Assembly (NCBI GenBank): GCA_049587755.1
Contig: JBAVEN010000063.1
Location: 62,001-126,000, forward strand
Source: Bog-375 sp049587755
Lineage (GTDB): Bacteria; Acidobacteriota; Terriglobia; Bryobacterales; Bryobacteraceae
Reading direction: 5' to 3'
Length of the DNA stretch: 64,000 bases
The position numbers and the translations under genes are program-made. A model generated the notes under the pieces. That model was not told the DNA's origin, made no database searches, and saw nothing but the letters and a program-made list of their open reading frames with translations. Of this stretch, positions 33,890 through 42,904 are shown piece by piece. Position 1 is the stretch's first letter; each line of letters begins with the position of its first letter.

Positions 33890-35167
33890 ATGCCCATCTT
33901 GATCCGGAACGGCCGCGTGATCGACCCCGCCTCGCAGACCGACGGCACCGCCGACGTGCTGATCGCCGACGGGCGCATCGTCGGCGTGGCGCAGAATCTG
34001 GCGTCCCCCAACGCCGAAGTATTCGATGCCACCGGCCTGGTGGTGGCTCCCGGCTTCATCGACATGCATGTCCACCTGCGCGAGCCCGGCTTCGAGCACG
34101 CCGAAACCATCGAGAGCGGTTCGCGCGCGGCGGCGGCAGGCGGGTTTACTTCCGTCTGCGCCATGCCCAACACCAAACCGGTGAATGACAGCGCCACCGT
34201 CACCAGCTACATCGTGGAGCGGGCGCGGCGCATGGCGGCCGTGAACGTGTTCCCCATCGGCGCCATCACGAAGGGAAGCGCAGGCGAGGAACTGTCCACC
34301 ATCGGCGCCATGAAGGCCGCCGGAGCGGTGGCCATTTCCGATGACGGCCAGCCGGTGATGAACGCGCGGGTGATGCGCCGCGCCATGGAGTTCGCCCGCT
34401 CCTACGATCTGCCGATCATCCAACACTGCGAGGATCTGAACCTGAGCTCGGGCGGGGACATGAACGAAGGCGCCCGCTCGGTGCGCTGGGGATTGCGCGG
34501 CATCCCGGCCGCCTCGGAAGACGTGATGGTGGCCCGCGACCTGGTGCTGGCGCAGTTGACCGGGGCGCGCTATCACGTGGCCCACATCTCGACGCGCAAC
34601 GCGGTCGCCATGGTGGACCACGCGCGCCGCCAGGGCCTGCCGGTCACGTGCGAAGCCACGCCGCATCACTTCACGCTCGCCGACGACGACATGGCGGCTT
34701 ACGACAGCAATTACAAGATGAAGCCGCCGCTGCGCTCGGCGTGCGACCGGGCGGCTTTAGTGGAGGGCATTGCCGCCGGCGCCGTCGCCGCCATCGCCAC
34801 CGACCACGCTCCGCACCCGGGCAGCGAAAAAATGCAGGAATTTGAACGCTGCCCGTTCGGCATCATCGGTCTCGAAACGGCGCTGGGGCTGGCGCTCGAC
34901 CGGCTCGTGCATTCGGGCAAGATCACGCTGGCGCGCATGGTAGAGCTGTTCACCACCGGTCCGGAGTCCATTTTGAGCCTTGGCCGCGGCACGCTCACGC
35001 CCGGCGCACCCGCCGACGTCACCATCTTCAGCACCGAGCTTAACTGGACGTACGACGTCAACCAGTCGTTTTCCCGCAGCCGCAACTCCCCGTTTCATGG
35101 AAGAACTTTCCGCGGCGGCCCGGTAGCCACCATCGTCAACGGCCAGTTTGCCTGGCGCCGGGCGTAG
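33890..35167 (+). CDS. pyrC: Dihydroorotase
   Basis: 425 residues of class I (PyrC) type. It closes carbamoyl-aspartate to dihydroorotate. Metal ligands: FIDMHVHLREPGFEHAETI (HxH, about residue 60), the IIQHCEDLNLS region, VAHISTRNAV and ATDHAPHPGSEKMQEFE (catalytic Asp). The EDG loop and the HGRTFRGGP C-terminal motif are present. It ends in a TAG that is also the first triplet of a 44-nt repeat. Class I dihydroorotases can form a complex with ATCase, fitting the pyrB neighbour. Confidence 0.95.
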   Translation: MPILIRNGRVIDPASQTDGTADVLIADGRIVGVAQNLASPNAEVFDATGLVVAPGFIDMHVHLREPGFEHAETIESGSRAAAAGGFTSVCAMPNTKPVNDSATVTSYIVERARRMAAVNVFPIGAITKGSAGEELSTIGAMKAAGAVAISDDGQPVMNARVMRRAMEFARSYDLPIIQHCEDLNLSSGGDMNEGARSVRWGLRGIPAASEDVMVARDLVLAQLTGARYHVAHISTRNAVAMVDHARRQGLPVTCEATPHHFTLADDDMAAYDSNYKMKPPLRSACDRAALVEGIAAGAVAAIATDHAPHPGSEKMQEFERCPFGIIGLETALGLALDRLVHSGKITLARMVELFTTGPESILSLGRGTLTPGAPADVTIFSTELNWTYDVNQSFSRSRNSPFHGRTFRGGPVATIVNGQFAWRRA

Positions 35168-35207
35168 GTGGGGCAGGTTTCAACCTGCCAACGCCCGCTT
35201 GCGGGCG
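35164..35207. repeat. 44-nt double-hairpin element, copy A (abuts pyrC stop)
   Basis: It contains GGCAGGTT-TC-AACCTGCC (8-bp stem) and CGCCCGC-TT-GCGGGCG (7-bp stem), separated by AA-type linkers. It is identical over 44 nt to 38898-38941. In both copies the stop codon TAG of the upstream gene lies within the first four bases. It probably acts as a terminator between pyrC and the convergent TrmB gene. Confidence 0.85.
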
Positions 35208-35264
35208 CTTCCTATCGCGGCTTGCTGAGTAAACGGTCGTAGAAGGATTGCTGATCGCGTCCCC

Positions 35265-36083
35265 CTACATCGCTCTTCCCTTGTGCCAGTGCACGTCGAA
35301 CAGGCCCTTCATGGCTTCACCCATGCCTTCGTGCTCAAACACCACCGATGTCCAGGCAGGCTTGGTGATGACTGGATCGAGCAGCGCCACCAGGCCGCGC
35401 ATTCCGTCGAACACCGCCAGTTTCATGGGCAGTGAATCGGCTACCCGCACTTCCACGCCGGCGGCCGCATATTCGCCCAGGCGTTGCCGATGCTCTTCGT
35501 TGAGCGACGCGGCTTCCAGCAGGATGCGGCAGGCGACGCCGGCCGTGGCGGCCTGCTTCACCAGTTTCTCGTCCAGCGGGTCCACTGCGTATGGCGGCCG
35601 CGAAAACTCCAGGTATTCCGTCCGCACCTCGCTCAGCATGCGCCGGTATTCAGCCGCGGTCTGGGCGGGCTCGGTCACGATGCGCAAGAAATCCAGCGTG
35701 CCGCGCCCGCCCTGGCCTTCGGAGTAAAGCGATTTCAGATCGTCGGTCAAGGCCGAGCCGGCGCGGCCCTTGTCGGTCAGTTCCTGCTCGAGTGCCTGGC
35801 GCTGGCGGCTCAGATAGCTGGGGATGGCCAGGCTCGGTTCGACGGCTGAGAACAGCTTGGTGCGCTCTTGCACCACTTGTGCGAAGCCTCTTTCCACCAG
35901 GCTGTCCAAAACCTCGTAGATCTTCTGCCGCGGCACGTGAGCGCGCGCCGCCAGTTCCAGCGCCTTAAACCGCGGGTGTCCCAGCAACACCAGGTATGAG
36001 CGCGACTCATACGCGTTAAGCCCCAACTGCTGCAGCCTGCGCCAAAATCGCTGGAAGTCCACGGCGGCCAACTCTTCGTCCAT
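35265..36083 (-). CDS. TrmB-family transcriptional regulator
   Basis: 272 residues. The N-terminal TrmB winged helix is clear: LQQLGLNAYESRSYLVLLGHPRFKALELAARAHVPRQKIYEVLDSLVERGFAQVV (in part), followed by a coiled coil (YLSRQRQALEQELTDKG) and a C-terminal phospholipase-D-like/effector domain around VACRILLEAASLNEEHRQRLGEYAAAGVEVRVADSLPMKLAVFDG. TrmB proteins are archaeal-type sugar or redox regulators also found in some bacteria; the ligand here is unknown. It is divergent from the NarL-type response regulator, with about 200 nt between. Confidence 0.88.
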   Translation of the reverse strand: MDEELAAVDFQRFWRRLQQLGLNAYESRSYLVLLGHPRFKALELAARAHVPRQKIYEVLDSLVERGFAQVVQERTKLFSAVEPSLAIPSYLSRQRQALEQELTDKGRAGSALTDDLKSLYSEGQGGRGTLDFLRIVTEPAQTAAEYRRMLSEVRTEYLEFSRPPYAVDPLDEKLVKQAATAGVACRILLEAASLNEEHRQRLGEYAAAGVEVRVADSLPMKLAVFDGMRGLVALLDPVITKPAWTSVVFEHEGMGEAMKGLFDVHWHKGRAM

Positions 36084-36238
36084 ATGATTTCAACCTTACC
36101 AAACACAAGCGGCGAGTGGTGTTACCTGATGGCAGCATATCGACAGGCAATCCATCCGGCGAATCTGCTTTGGCGCCAGCGGCATAGGCCGCCGGCATTA
36201 GAACTGGCCGCAATTTCCGCTTAAGATTGTGGAACAGT

Positions 36239-36267
36239 TTGACTTGGTAGTAATGGAACCATACAAT
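36239..36267 (+). promoter_or_regulatory. Promoter of the NarL-type regulator
   Basis: TTGACT (36239-36244), 17-nt spacer and TACAAT (36262-36267). It predicts a start near 36274, about 12 nt before the ATG at 36286. Confidence 0.65.
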
Positions 36268-36285
36268 AGGCCTAGCGGGTAGTGT

Positions 36286-37029
36286 ATGGCTGAGAATAAC
36301 GCCGCAATCAACGGGCCCACGCCCGGCACGGGTGTTGGTGTCAAACCCAAGATCCGTATCGTGGTGGCCGACGATCATCCGATCTTTCGCGATGGTCTTT
36401 GTAAACTGCTGGCCCTGGAGGACGACTTCGATGTCGTGGCGCAAGCACAAGACGGCCGGCAAGTCCTTGATGTGTTACAACAGCTCGAACCGGACATTCT
36501 GCTTCTGGACCTGAAAATGCCCGGTCTGGATGGGCTCGCCACGCTGCAGCGATTGCAAGTGGCGAAAGGCAAGACGCGCGTCATCGTGCTGACTGCCTCC
36601 GACGACAAAAACGAATTCGTGCAGGCCATGAAGCTGGGCACCTCCGGGATTGTGCTCAAGCAGACCGCGACGGACCAGTTGATCAAGAGCATTCGCAAAG
36701 TGCATGCGGGCGAGATCTGGCTGGATTCGCACACCACAGCGGCGGTGATCCGCCAGTTCGTGGCCAACGAAGATGCCGCCCCGCCGCCCCAGCAACTCGC
36801 CGGCTCGCCGGCCCGGGAGCGGGAGCGCTCACCGCTGAGCCAGCGCGAACGCGAAATCGTCGCCCTGGTGGCACAGGGTTTCAAGAACAAGGAGATGGCC
36901 GAGAAGATGTTTATCAGCGAGCAAACGGTGAAGAACCATCTGCACAACATCTTCGATAAGCTTGGCGTCTCCGACCGCCTGGAACTCGCGCTTTACGCCA
37001 TTCATAACAATCTGCACAACGGCCGCTAG
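36286..37029 (+). CDS. NarL/FixJ-type response regulator
   Basis: 247 residues. The receiver domain has the acidic pair D29-D30 (IVVADDHP), phospho-acceptor D75 (ILLLDLKMPG), the Thr of VIVLTASDD and the Lys of GIVLKQTA. The C-terminal LuxR-type HTH is LSQREREIVALVAQGFKNKEMAEKMFISEQTVKNHLHNIFDKLGVSDRLELALYA (in part). It carries a 20-residue N-terminal extension and a Pro-rich linker (AAPPPQQLAGSPARERERS). No partner histidine kinase is adjacent. The promoter places transcription start very near the ATG. Confidence 0.95.
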   Translation: MAENNAAINGPTPGTGVGVKPKIRIVVADDHPIFRDGLCKLLALEDDFDVVAQAQDGRQVLDVLQQLEPDILLLDLKMPGLDGLATLQRLQVAKGKTRVIVLTASDDKNEFVQAMKLGTSGIVLKQTATDQLIKSIRKVHAGEIWLDSHTTAAVIRQFVANEDAAPPPQQLAGSPARERERSPLSQREREIVALVAQGFKNKEMAEKMFISEQTVKNHLHNIFDKLGVSDRLELALYAIHNNLHNGR

Positions 37030-37171
37030 CGCCGTCTCTGAAGTTCTGCCCGGTGTGTTCGGTTATCGCCAAAAAAGCTTGACTCTGACGCAACGTCAGG
37101 CTGCAAAGCGGGGACTGGCTCGAATTTCGCCGCTTTTGCGAAACTTCGTGCCTGTACCCGGTTTGCCCCAT

Positions 37172-37990
37172 GTGCCATTGTGGCGCAACTCATTGCCGGT
37201 CGTCCGCCGTTGCCTTGCGCTTCTGGCGCTAGCGAGTGCGCCGGCTTGGGCTGACGCCATTCTCAAGCCGGCACCGCTCGCCAGGTACGAGGCTTACATC
37301 CGCGAGACAGAATCCCGCATCCAGCGCGAAGTCCAGTCCGCACCGTTTCTTTGGGCGGAGCAATCGGCGGCCCGCCTGCAACGTGTGCGCGCCCGCGAGG
37401 TGGTGATCGAACCGGGAAACGGTAAGGGCCTGGAGGACATCGGCGATGCCCTGATCCACGACTGGATTGGCGCCGTTTTCATCCCCGGTGTGAAGCTCGA
37501 GCAAGCCATCGCCTTCCTCCAGGATTACGGGGTCCACAAGAACTACTACCGTCCTGAAGTGATCGATTCCCGCCTGCTGAGCCACAACGGCAATGAATTC
37601 CGGCTGTACTACCGCATCACGAAGAAGAAGATCGTGACCGTGGTTGTGAACGCCAACATCACCGCAACGTACGTGCGGCTGAGCAAGACCCGCGCCCTGA
37701 GCGTGGGCCACTCTACCCGCATCGCCGAGGTTAAGGATGTGGGCCAAGCCACGGAGCACGAGGCCCCGGTGGGCCACGACCACGGCTTCCTGTGGAGATT
37801 GAATACCTTTTGGCGGATCGAAGAGAAGGACGGCGGCGTCTACCTGGAGTGCCGCTCCATAACGCTTTCGCGCTCGGTGGCGACCGGCCTCGGCTGGCTG
37901 ATCTATCCAATCATCCGTACCTTCCCTCGCGAATCGTTGGCCCATCTATTGGCGGAAAGCCGCAATGGCATCCTCGCGCACAGCCGGTGA
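37172..37990 (+). CDS. Secreted conserved protein of unknown function
   Basis: About 272 residues from GTG 37172 (GTG 37148 also possible). The signal is NSLPVVRRCLALLALASAPAWADA. The mature part contains YEAYIRETESRIQREVQSAPFLW, VKLEQAIAFLQDYGVHKNYYRPEVIDSRLLSHNGNEFRLYYRITKKKIVTVVVN and, near the end, TFWRIEEKDGGVYLECRSITLSRSVATGLGWLIYPIIRTFPRESL (partial). The last block resembles START/SRPBCC-like lipid-binding proteins in which a curved sheet surrounds a cavity, but I cannot assign the family with confidence. Located 142 nt after the response regulator. Confidence 0.7.
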   Translation: MPLWRNSLPVVRRCLALLALASAPAWADAILKPAPLARYEAYIRETESRIQREVQSAPFLWAEQSAARLQRVRAREVVIEPGNGKGLEDIGDALIHDWIGAVFIPGVKLEQAIAFLQDYGVHKNYYRPEVIDSRLLSHNGNEFRLYYRITKKKIVTVVVNANITATYVRLSKTRALSVGHSTRIAEVKDVGQATEHEAPVGHDHGFLWRLNTFWRIEEKDGGVYLECRSITLSRSVATGLGWLIYPIIRTFPRESLAHLLAESRNGILAHSR

Positions 37991-38070
37991 TTCGGCCGCG
38001 GCGCGGTCGAGGCATGCCGGGTGGCGCCGGTTGTTTTGCACGCTGCATCGGCATTATCCTGATGTTCGCC

Positions 38071-38901
38071 ATGACGCGGAACGATTTTCTCAAGCTCTCC
38101 GCCGCGGCCGCGCTTTCGACCGCGGCCGCGGCTCAAAATCAGCAGCCCAATCCGGACCTGGGTTTCACCGACACTCCCATGGAGCCGGGCTTGCCCTGGC
38201 ACGTGCACGATCCGGCGCGCCCGCATCCCAATGTGATCGTCCCCGGCAGCATGCCGGGCGCTCCGCCGTCGGACGCCATCGTTCTGTTCGATGGCAAGGA
38301 CCTCTCGCACTGGGTGCAGCGCGGCCGGGGCGCCAACGCTGGCAAACCGATCGACCCCGTGTGGAAGCTCGGCCCCGGCTACTTCGAGGTGGTGGGCAAC
38401 TCGGGAGACCTGCTGACGCGCGAGAAGTTCGGCGATTGCCAGTTGCACGTGGAGTGGGCGTCGCCCGCGCCGCCGCACGGCAACAGCCAGGGCCGCGGCA
38501 ACAGCGGTGTGATCTTCATGAGCCGCTATGAAATCCAGGTGCTGGACGCGTGGGAGAACCCGACGTACGCGGATGGCCAGACGGCCGCGATTTACGGCCA
38601 GTGGCCCCCACTGGCGAACCCGGCACGAAGGCCAGGCGAGTGGAACACTTACGACATCGTCTTCGAAGCGCCGCGCTTTGCGGGCGACCAGGTGACCAAG
38701 CCGGCGTTTGTGACGGTGTTTTACAACGGCGTGGTAGTGCACAACCACAAGGAGATCATGGGCGCCATGGTCTACCGGCATGTTGCTCACTACACGCCGC
38801 ACGGGGCCGAAGAGCCGCTGATGCTGCAGGACCACCACGATCCCGTGCGCTACCGCAATATCTGGATCCGCCGGCTAGGCGGTTACGACCAGGCGGAGTA
38901 G
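38071..38901 (+). CDS. Secreted DUF1080 (3-keto-disaccharide hydrolase-like) protein
   Basis: About 276 residues. The N-terminus MTRNDFLKLSAAAALSTAAAAQ is a signal peptide. The DUF1080 core is seen in DAIVLFDGKDLSHWVQRG, VWKLGPGYFEVVGNSGDLLTREKFGDCQLHVEW, GRGNSGVIFMSRYEIQVLDAWENPTYADGQTAAIYGQWPPLANPARRPGEWNTYDIVF (in part) and PLMLQDHHDPVRYRNIWIRRL. This concanavalin-like sandwich family includes 3-keto-glucoside hydrolases and is very abundant in acidobacteria and planctomycetes. ATG 38062 is an alternative start. Its TAG stop is the opening of copy B of the 44-nt repeat. Confidence 0.88.
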   Translation: MTRNDFLKLSAAAALSTAAAAQNQQPNPDLGFTDTPMEPGLPWHVHDPARPHPNVIVPGSMPGAPPSDAIVLFDGKDLSHWVQRGRGANAGKPIDPVWKLGPGYFEVVGNSGDLLTREKFGDCQLHVEWASPAPPHGNSQGRGNSGVIFMSRYEIQVLDAWENPTYADGQTAAIYGQWPPLANPARRPGEWNTYDIVFEAPRFAGDQVTKPAFVTVFYNGVVVHNHKEIMGAMVYRHVAHYTPHGAEEPLMLQDHHDPVRYRNIWIRRLGGYDQAE

Positions 38902-38941
38902 GTGGGGCAGGTTTCAACCTGCCAACGCCCGCTTGCGGGCG
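38898..38941. repeat. 44-nt double-hairpin element, copy B
   Basis: Identical over 44 nt to 35164-35207: hairpins GGCAGGTT-TC-AACCTGCC and CGCCCGC-TT-GCGGGCG. The TAG at 38899-38901 is the stop of the DUF1080 gene. Confidence 0.85.
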
Positions 38942-39103
38942 GATCTTGTCAAAATCCGGCGGTGGGTCAGTCGCCGAGATGGGCGTGGCGGGGCCCGGCA
39001 CCAGGAAGGCCATTTTCCGATAACCCCACTTTTGGACCGCTACTCAGCCAGCCGCGTCAGGAATCTGCTTGCCAATCGCGCCGGAGGCTGCGACATTGTA
39101 GGC

Positions 39104-39634
39104 ATGGCCAACCATGGAGCCGTGGAAACCGAGATGCGCCAGAAGAGACTCCCAGTTCGAGTGCGCATCGCACTGGCTGCACTTCTGATTGCAGCAACGT
39201 TGCCTCGCTCGGACGCACAGTCCGCCAAGACCATGGCAGCGCCCACGTTTTACATCGCTGCGAGCGGAGAGTACAGCATGTACTCGCCAACGTTGACGTT
39301 GAAGGGCGCGTCTAACCTGCCGCCGGGATCGAAGCTGACCGTGTTCCTCTACGATTTCATCGGCTACAAGAGCAGCACCCTCAGTGAAGAAGCTATCGTT
39401 GCGCTCCCTGAGAGCGGCCTATTTGAAGTCACCCTAAAGCCGCGGGAAGGGAAGACACTCAAACAGAATATGGTTTGCGACATTTCCTTCATCCCACACG
39501 GCGTTGTTCCGCAGGAAACCGCGGTTTTGAAAATCACCGGCAAAAACGGTGAGTCGCTAGGGATAGGCACGAATCCGCAGATTGGGAAGAACTCGGGCGG
39601 ATACTATCTCCAAGCCTTTGTCCATATCCCTTAG
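39104..39634 (+). CDS. Secreted protein of unknown function
   Basis: 176 residues from ATG 39104; ATG 39134 (MRQKRLPVRVRIALAALLIAATLPRSDAQ) is an equally good start in front of the signal peptide. The mature region is beta-rich (FYIAASGEYSMYSPTLTLKGASNLPPGSKLTVFLYDFIG, FEVTLKPREGKTLKQNMVCDISFIP) and suggests a single Ig-like or C2-like sandwich. There is one cysteine and no catalytic motif. Not recognised as a named family. Confidence 0.65.
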   Translation: MANHGAVETEMRQKRLPVRVRIALAALLIAATLPRSDAQSAKTMAAPTFYIAASGEYSMYSPTLTLKGASNLPPGSKLTVFLYDFIGYKSSTLSEEAIVALPESGLFEVTLKPREGKTLKQNMVCDISFIPHGVVPQETAVLKITGKNGESLGIGTNPQIGKNSGGYYLQAFVHIP

Positions 39635-39808
39635 TCATTAGCCGGCGGTTGTGGACAAAAAACGGGGATACCGGAAACTGGCGAGGCCACTTGAGCGGAA
39701 CGTCGCCAAGTCGGGAACTGACCCACCACCTGGAATCCCACGCCCTGCCACTCTCATGCCCAACGCCCACGGCCAAGCTTCGCGCCAAGCCCCGCTGCTG
39801 AATTGTGA

Positions 39809-40816
39809 TTGAATAAGGACTGGCAGCCTCCCTTGACCCAGAACCCTCCGCGCATCCTCGTGGTCCGGCTTGGCGCGATGGGCGATATCGTCCACGCCTT
39901 GCCCGCAGTAGCTTCTCTGAAACAAGGTTTCCCGGGCTCGCACCTCACTTGGGTGATCGAACCGCAGTGGGCGCCGTTGCTCGAGGGCAATCCATTTGTC
40001 GACCGCGTGATTCTGCTGCGCCGCCGCGACGCCGCCGGCCTGTTGGCTTCGTGGCGCGAGCTGCGTTCCGCCCGATTCGATTTCGCCGTGGATTTCCAGG
40101 GCCTGCTAAAGTCCGCCGTGGTGGCCGCGGCCGCGCGCCCCGGCCGCATTTTCGGCTGGGACCGCAGCCAGCTCCGCGAGGCCGCGGCGGGCGTTTTTTA
40201 CACCATCCGCGCTTCGAGTGCCGCCGCGCATGTGGTGGACCGCAATCTCGACCTTGCCGCTGCCGCCGGCGCCGCCGGCGCCATTCGCGTTTTCCCGTTG
40301 CCGCCCGGCCGGCCCGAAGGGGCGTTGCCCGATGGCGGTTTCGTCCTCGCCTCGCCCATGGCCGGCTGGCGCGCCAAGCAATGGCCGCTCGAAAACTACC
40401 TGGCGCTGGCCGGAATGCTTATGCGCGAGTGTAGCCTTCCGCTTGTGCTCAACGTTCCGCCGGCCGCTCCGCTCGGAACTACGGAAGGCGTTTGGCCGCA
40501 CGCCTGTGGCCTGCCCGGTTTGATCGATGCCACGCGCCGCGCCGCCGCGGTGGTGGGCGTGGACAGCGGACCGCTGCACCTGGCCGCGGCACTGGGCAAA
40601 CCCGGCGTGGCGCTGTTTGGTCCCACCGACCCGGCGCGCAACGGTCCTTATGGCAATTCCCTCCGCGTACTGCGGTGGCCCGGTGCCGTGACCACTTACA
40701 AGCGCCTCGACGCCATCGACGAGAGCATGCGCCGGATCGCGCCTGAGGAAGTGTTCGACTCCCTGCGCGCCGCGCTTGGCTGCGCGGACGGCTCCAGCGG
40801 GTGCGTGGCCGGATGA
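39809..40816 (+). CDS. Glycosyltransferase family 9 (heptosyltransferase-like)
   Basis: 335 residues. GT9 features: PPRILVVRLGAMGDIVHALPAVASLKQGFPGSHLTWVIEPQ at the start, FDFAVDFQGLLKSAVVAAAARPGRIFGWDRS, FVLASPMAGWRAKQWPLENYLALA, and the donor-site VVGVDSGPLHLAAALGKPGVALFGPTDPARNGPYG (in part). This is the LPS inner-core heptosyltransferase I/II family using ADP-heptose. No in-frame ATG exists near the start; TTG 39809 is used, with TTG 39833 as alternative. It overlaps the next gene by four bases. The role in LPS core synthesis is likely but not proven. Confidence 0.88.
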   Translation: MNKDWQPPLTQNPPRILVVRLGAMGDIVHALPAVASLKQGFPGSHLTWVIEPQWAPLLEGNPFVDRVILLRRRDAAGLLASWRELRSARFDFAVDFQGLLKSAVVAAAARPGRIFGWDRSQLREAAAGVFYTIRASSAAAHVVDRNLDLAAAAGAAGAIRVFPLPPGRPEGALPDGGFVLASPMAGWRAKQWPLENYLALAGMLMRECSLPLVLNVPPAAPLGTTEGVWPHACGLPGLIDATRRAAAVVGVDSGPLHLAAALGKPGVALFGPTDPARNGPYGNSLRVLRWPGAVTTYKRLDAIDESMRRIAPEEVFDSLRAALGCADGSSGCVAG

Positions 40817-41364
40817 TTGAGTTTCCGAAACCTTACGCGGATGCCGTGGCGCGGCTGCGCGTGCCGTCCGGCTTTCTCATCGTGGTGATCTTTGCCTGGT
40901 TGTCCCGTCCCCTGCCGGCGTCCATTGCCTGGGGAGTCCCGGTTTTGCTGTTGGGTCTTCTGCTGCGCGGCTGGGCGGCGGGGTGTTTGGATAAGAATCG
41001 GCAGCTTTCCACCGGCGGACCCTACGCCCACACGCGCAACCCGCTCTACCTGGGCACGCTGCTGGTCGCTGCCGGTCTCGCCATTGCCGCGCGCAGCCCG
41101 TGGCTGGCGCTGCTATTCGCTTGTGTCTTCGTGTTCGTATATCTGCCGGTCATCCAACTGGAAGAACAACACCTGCGCCACCTGTTTCCGGAGTACGCAT
41201 CCTATGCGGCACGGGTAAGAGCGCTGTGGCCGCGCCTGACGCCGGACCGCGAATCAGCGCGAGCGCCGTTCCGCTTTCGCTTGTATCTCCAGAATCAGGA
41301 ATATCAAGCCGCCGCCGGATTCGCCATCGGGCTGCTTTACCTGATCTGGCGGCTGCCGCGATGA
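40813..41364 (+). CDS. ICMT/PEMT-like membrane methyltransferase
   Basis: 183 residues with about four to five membrane helices. The SAM-binding signature of isoprenylcysteine carboxyl- and phospholipid methyltransferases is present: STGGPYAHTRNPLYLGTLL, then LQLEEQHLRHLFPEYASYAARVRALWPR (RxxxE-type C-terminal motif; first residues V-I-Q). It is coupled to the GT9 gene by an ATGA overlap. The acceptor is unknown; a lipid or capping function on the glycan made by the neighbour is possible. Confidence 0.85.
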   Translation: MIEFPKPYADAVARLRVPSGFLIVVIFAWLSRPLPASIAWGVPVLLLGLLLRGWAAGCLDKNRQLSTGGPYAHTRNPLYLGTLLVAAGLAIAARSPWLALLFACVFVFVYLPVIQLEEQHLRHLFPEYASYAARVRALWPRLTPDRESARAPFRFRLYLQNQEYQAAAGFAIGLLYLIWRLPR

Positions 41365-41372
41365 GAAAGAAA

Positions 41373-41392
41373 GGTCGAGATGAATCTCGACC
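41373..41392. terminator. Hairpin after the ICMT-like gene
   Basis: GGTCGAGAT-GA-ATCTCGACC is a perfect 9-bp stem with a 2-nt loop, 9 nt after the stop. A GCGCGC...GCGCGC pair follows (41395-41412). No U-tract is present, but the position is suitable for termination. Confidence 0.55.
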
Positions 41393-41527
41393 CTGCGCGC
41401 AAGACTGCGCGCGCCACGGAAACCCAAAAAACCTGAATCCTTTCCGCCCTGCGATGTATCCAACCTGACAAAACCAAACGGCACGGGTCAAAACGGGCCC
41501 GAAGGGGAGTGCCGCTTGTGACCTTGA

Positions 41528-41563
41528 CGCGCATGACCGTTCGGAGGGTATCGGTCATGCGCG
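41528..41563. terminator. 12-bp hairpin overlapping the MATE stop codon
   Basis: CGCGCATGACCG (41528-41539) and its exact reverse complement CGGTCATGCGCG (41552-41563) enclose a 12-nt loop. The right arm lies in the last codons and stop of the MATE gene on the minus strand. Confidence 0.6.
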
Positions 41564-42901
41564 AATCTTAGCGGCGCTCGAGCGCCACGCCGCCAGCAGC
41601 GCCGATCCAATCAGAATCAGCGCCGAGCTCAACCCCGCCCAGATTCCCGCCGCGCCCCACCCAAAGTTAAAGCACAACAGGTACGCCACCGGCAGGCCAA
41701 CGGCCCAGTAGCCGGCCAGGTGCGCCAGCATGGGTGTGCGGGTGTCCCCGAGGCCGCGCAGCGCGCCGGTAGCCACCACCTGCAGGCCGTCGAACAGTTG
41801 GAACAACGCCGCGATGCGCAACAGCAGCGCGCCCACGGCGATCACCGCGGCATCGTTCGTGTAAATGCGGACGATCCAGCGCGGCGCGGTTCCCAGCACT
41901 ACGCCCGCGCCGCCCATAAACAGCGCGCCCAGCAGGATTGCCGTCCAGCCGCGCCTTGCCGCAGCGCGCGCGTCGCCGGCGCCATAGGCTTGCCCCACCC
42001 GCACCGCCGCCGCCGAGCTGATGCCCAGCGGCACCATGTAGGTAGTCGATACCACGTTGAGGGCGATGCTGTGCGCTGCCAGCGAGGCTTCATCCAGGTG
42101 CGCCGCGAACACGCTCACCAGTCCGAATACCACGCCCTCGAACAGAATCTGCAGCGCCGCAGGCATTCCCAGACCCGCCAGTCGGCGCATGCGGTCGAGC
42201 GAAGGCCGCCAGGAAACCGCCAGCAGAATACCGCCAGTACGCCGCTCGTGCCACGCGATGGCAGCCAGCAACACCGCCGCCATGTAGCAGCGCGCAATCG
42301 TGGTCGACCACCCCGAGCCTTCGAGGCCCATCCTGGGCGCGCCCCAGTGCCCGTACATCAGCACCCAGTTGCCCAGCACGTTCACCACGTTGGCGCTCAC
42401 CAGCGCGAAGGTGACAGGCTGGACCACGTTGATCGCCTGCAGGTAGCGCCGGAACGCGGCGTAAAAAAGCAGCGGCGGCAGGCCCCATGCCAGCGCCTTC
42501 AGGAACGGATCGAACTGCGCCATCACATTGGGATCGGTTCCGGTGACGCGGAGCACAGGGATCAGCGACAGAATCGCCAGCGCCAAGAACGGTGCTAGAG
42601 CCAAACTCAGCCAAACGCCGTTGACGAGCGTGCGCCGGCAGTCCGCGGCGTCTTCGGCGCCGTGCGCTTGCGCCACCAGCGTATCCATCCCCAGCAGCAT
42701 GCCGGTGCCGCAGATGGCGATGGGGTAGAACAGCATCGCGCCCAGGCTGCCGGCGCCCAACGCCACCGCGCCCAGGCGGCCGGCCATGATGGTGTCTTCG
42801 ACGCCCATCGCCATCCAGCCCAGCTCGGCCAGCGCCAGGGGAACGGCCATGCGCAGCATGGGGGCGAATTCGGCGCGCAAATGAGGTCCACGGTCCGCCA
42901 C
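41555..42901 (-). CDS. MATE-family multidrug/sodium-coupled exporter
   Basis: 448 residues with twelve membrane helices in two six-helix halves. Typical MATE blocks: LALAELGWMAMGVEDTIMAGRLGAVALGAGSLGAML and, in the second half, EGVVFGLVSVFAAHLDEASLAAHSIALNVVSTTYMVPLGISSAAAVRVGQAYGAGD (in part). The second block is the NorM/DinF signature. Start is GTG 42901, only 3 nt after the xerC stop, so the two are co-transcribed. Substrate unknown. Confidence 0.93.
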   Translation of the reverse strand: MADRGPHLRAEFAPMLRMAVPLALAELGWMAMGVEDTIMAGRLGAVALGAGSLGAMLFYPIAICGTGMLLGMDTLVAQAHGAEDAADCRRTLVNGVWLSLALAPFLALAILSLIPVLRVTGTDPNVMAQFDPFLKALAWGLPPLLFYAAFRRYLQAINVVQPVTFALVSANVVNVLGNWVLMYGHWGAPRMGLEGSGWSTTIARCYMAAVLLAAIAWHERRTGGILLAVSWRPSLDRMRRLAGLGMPAALQILFEGVVFGLVSVFAAHLDEASLAAHSIALNVVSTTYMVPLGISSAAAVRVGQAYGAGDARAAARRGWTAILLGALFMGGAGVVLGTAPRWIVRIYTNDAAVIAVGALLLRIAALFQLFDGLQVVATGALRGLGDTRTPMLAHLAGYWAVGLPVAYLLCFNFGWGAAGIWAGLSSALILIGSALLAAWRSSAAKIRA

Positions 42902-42904
42902 TCG

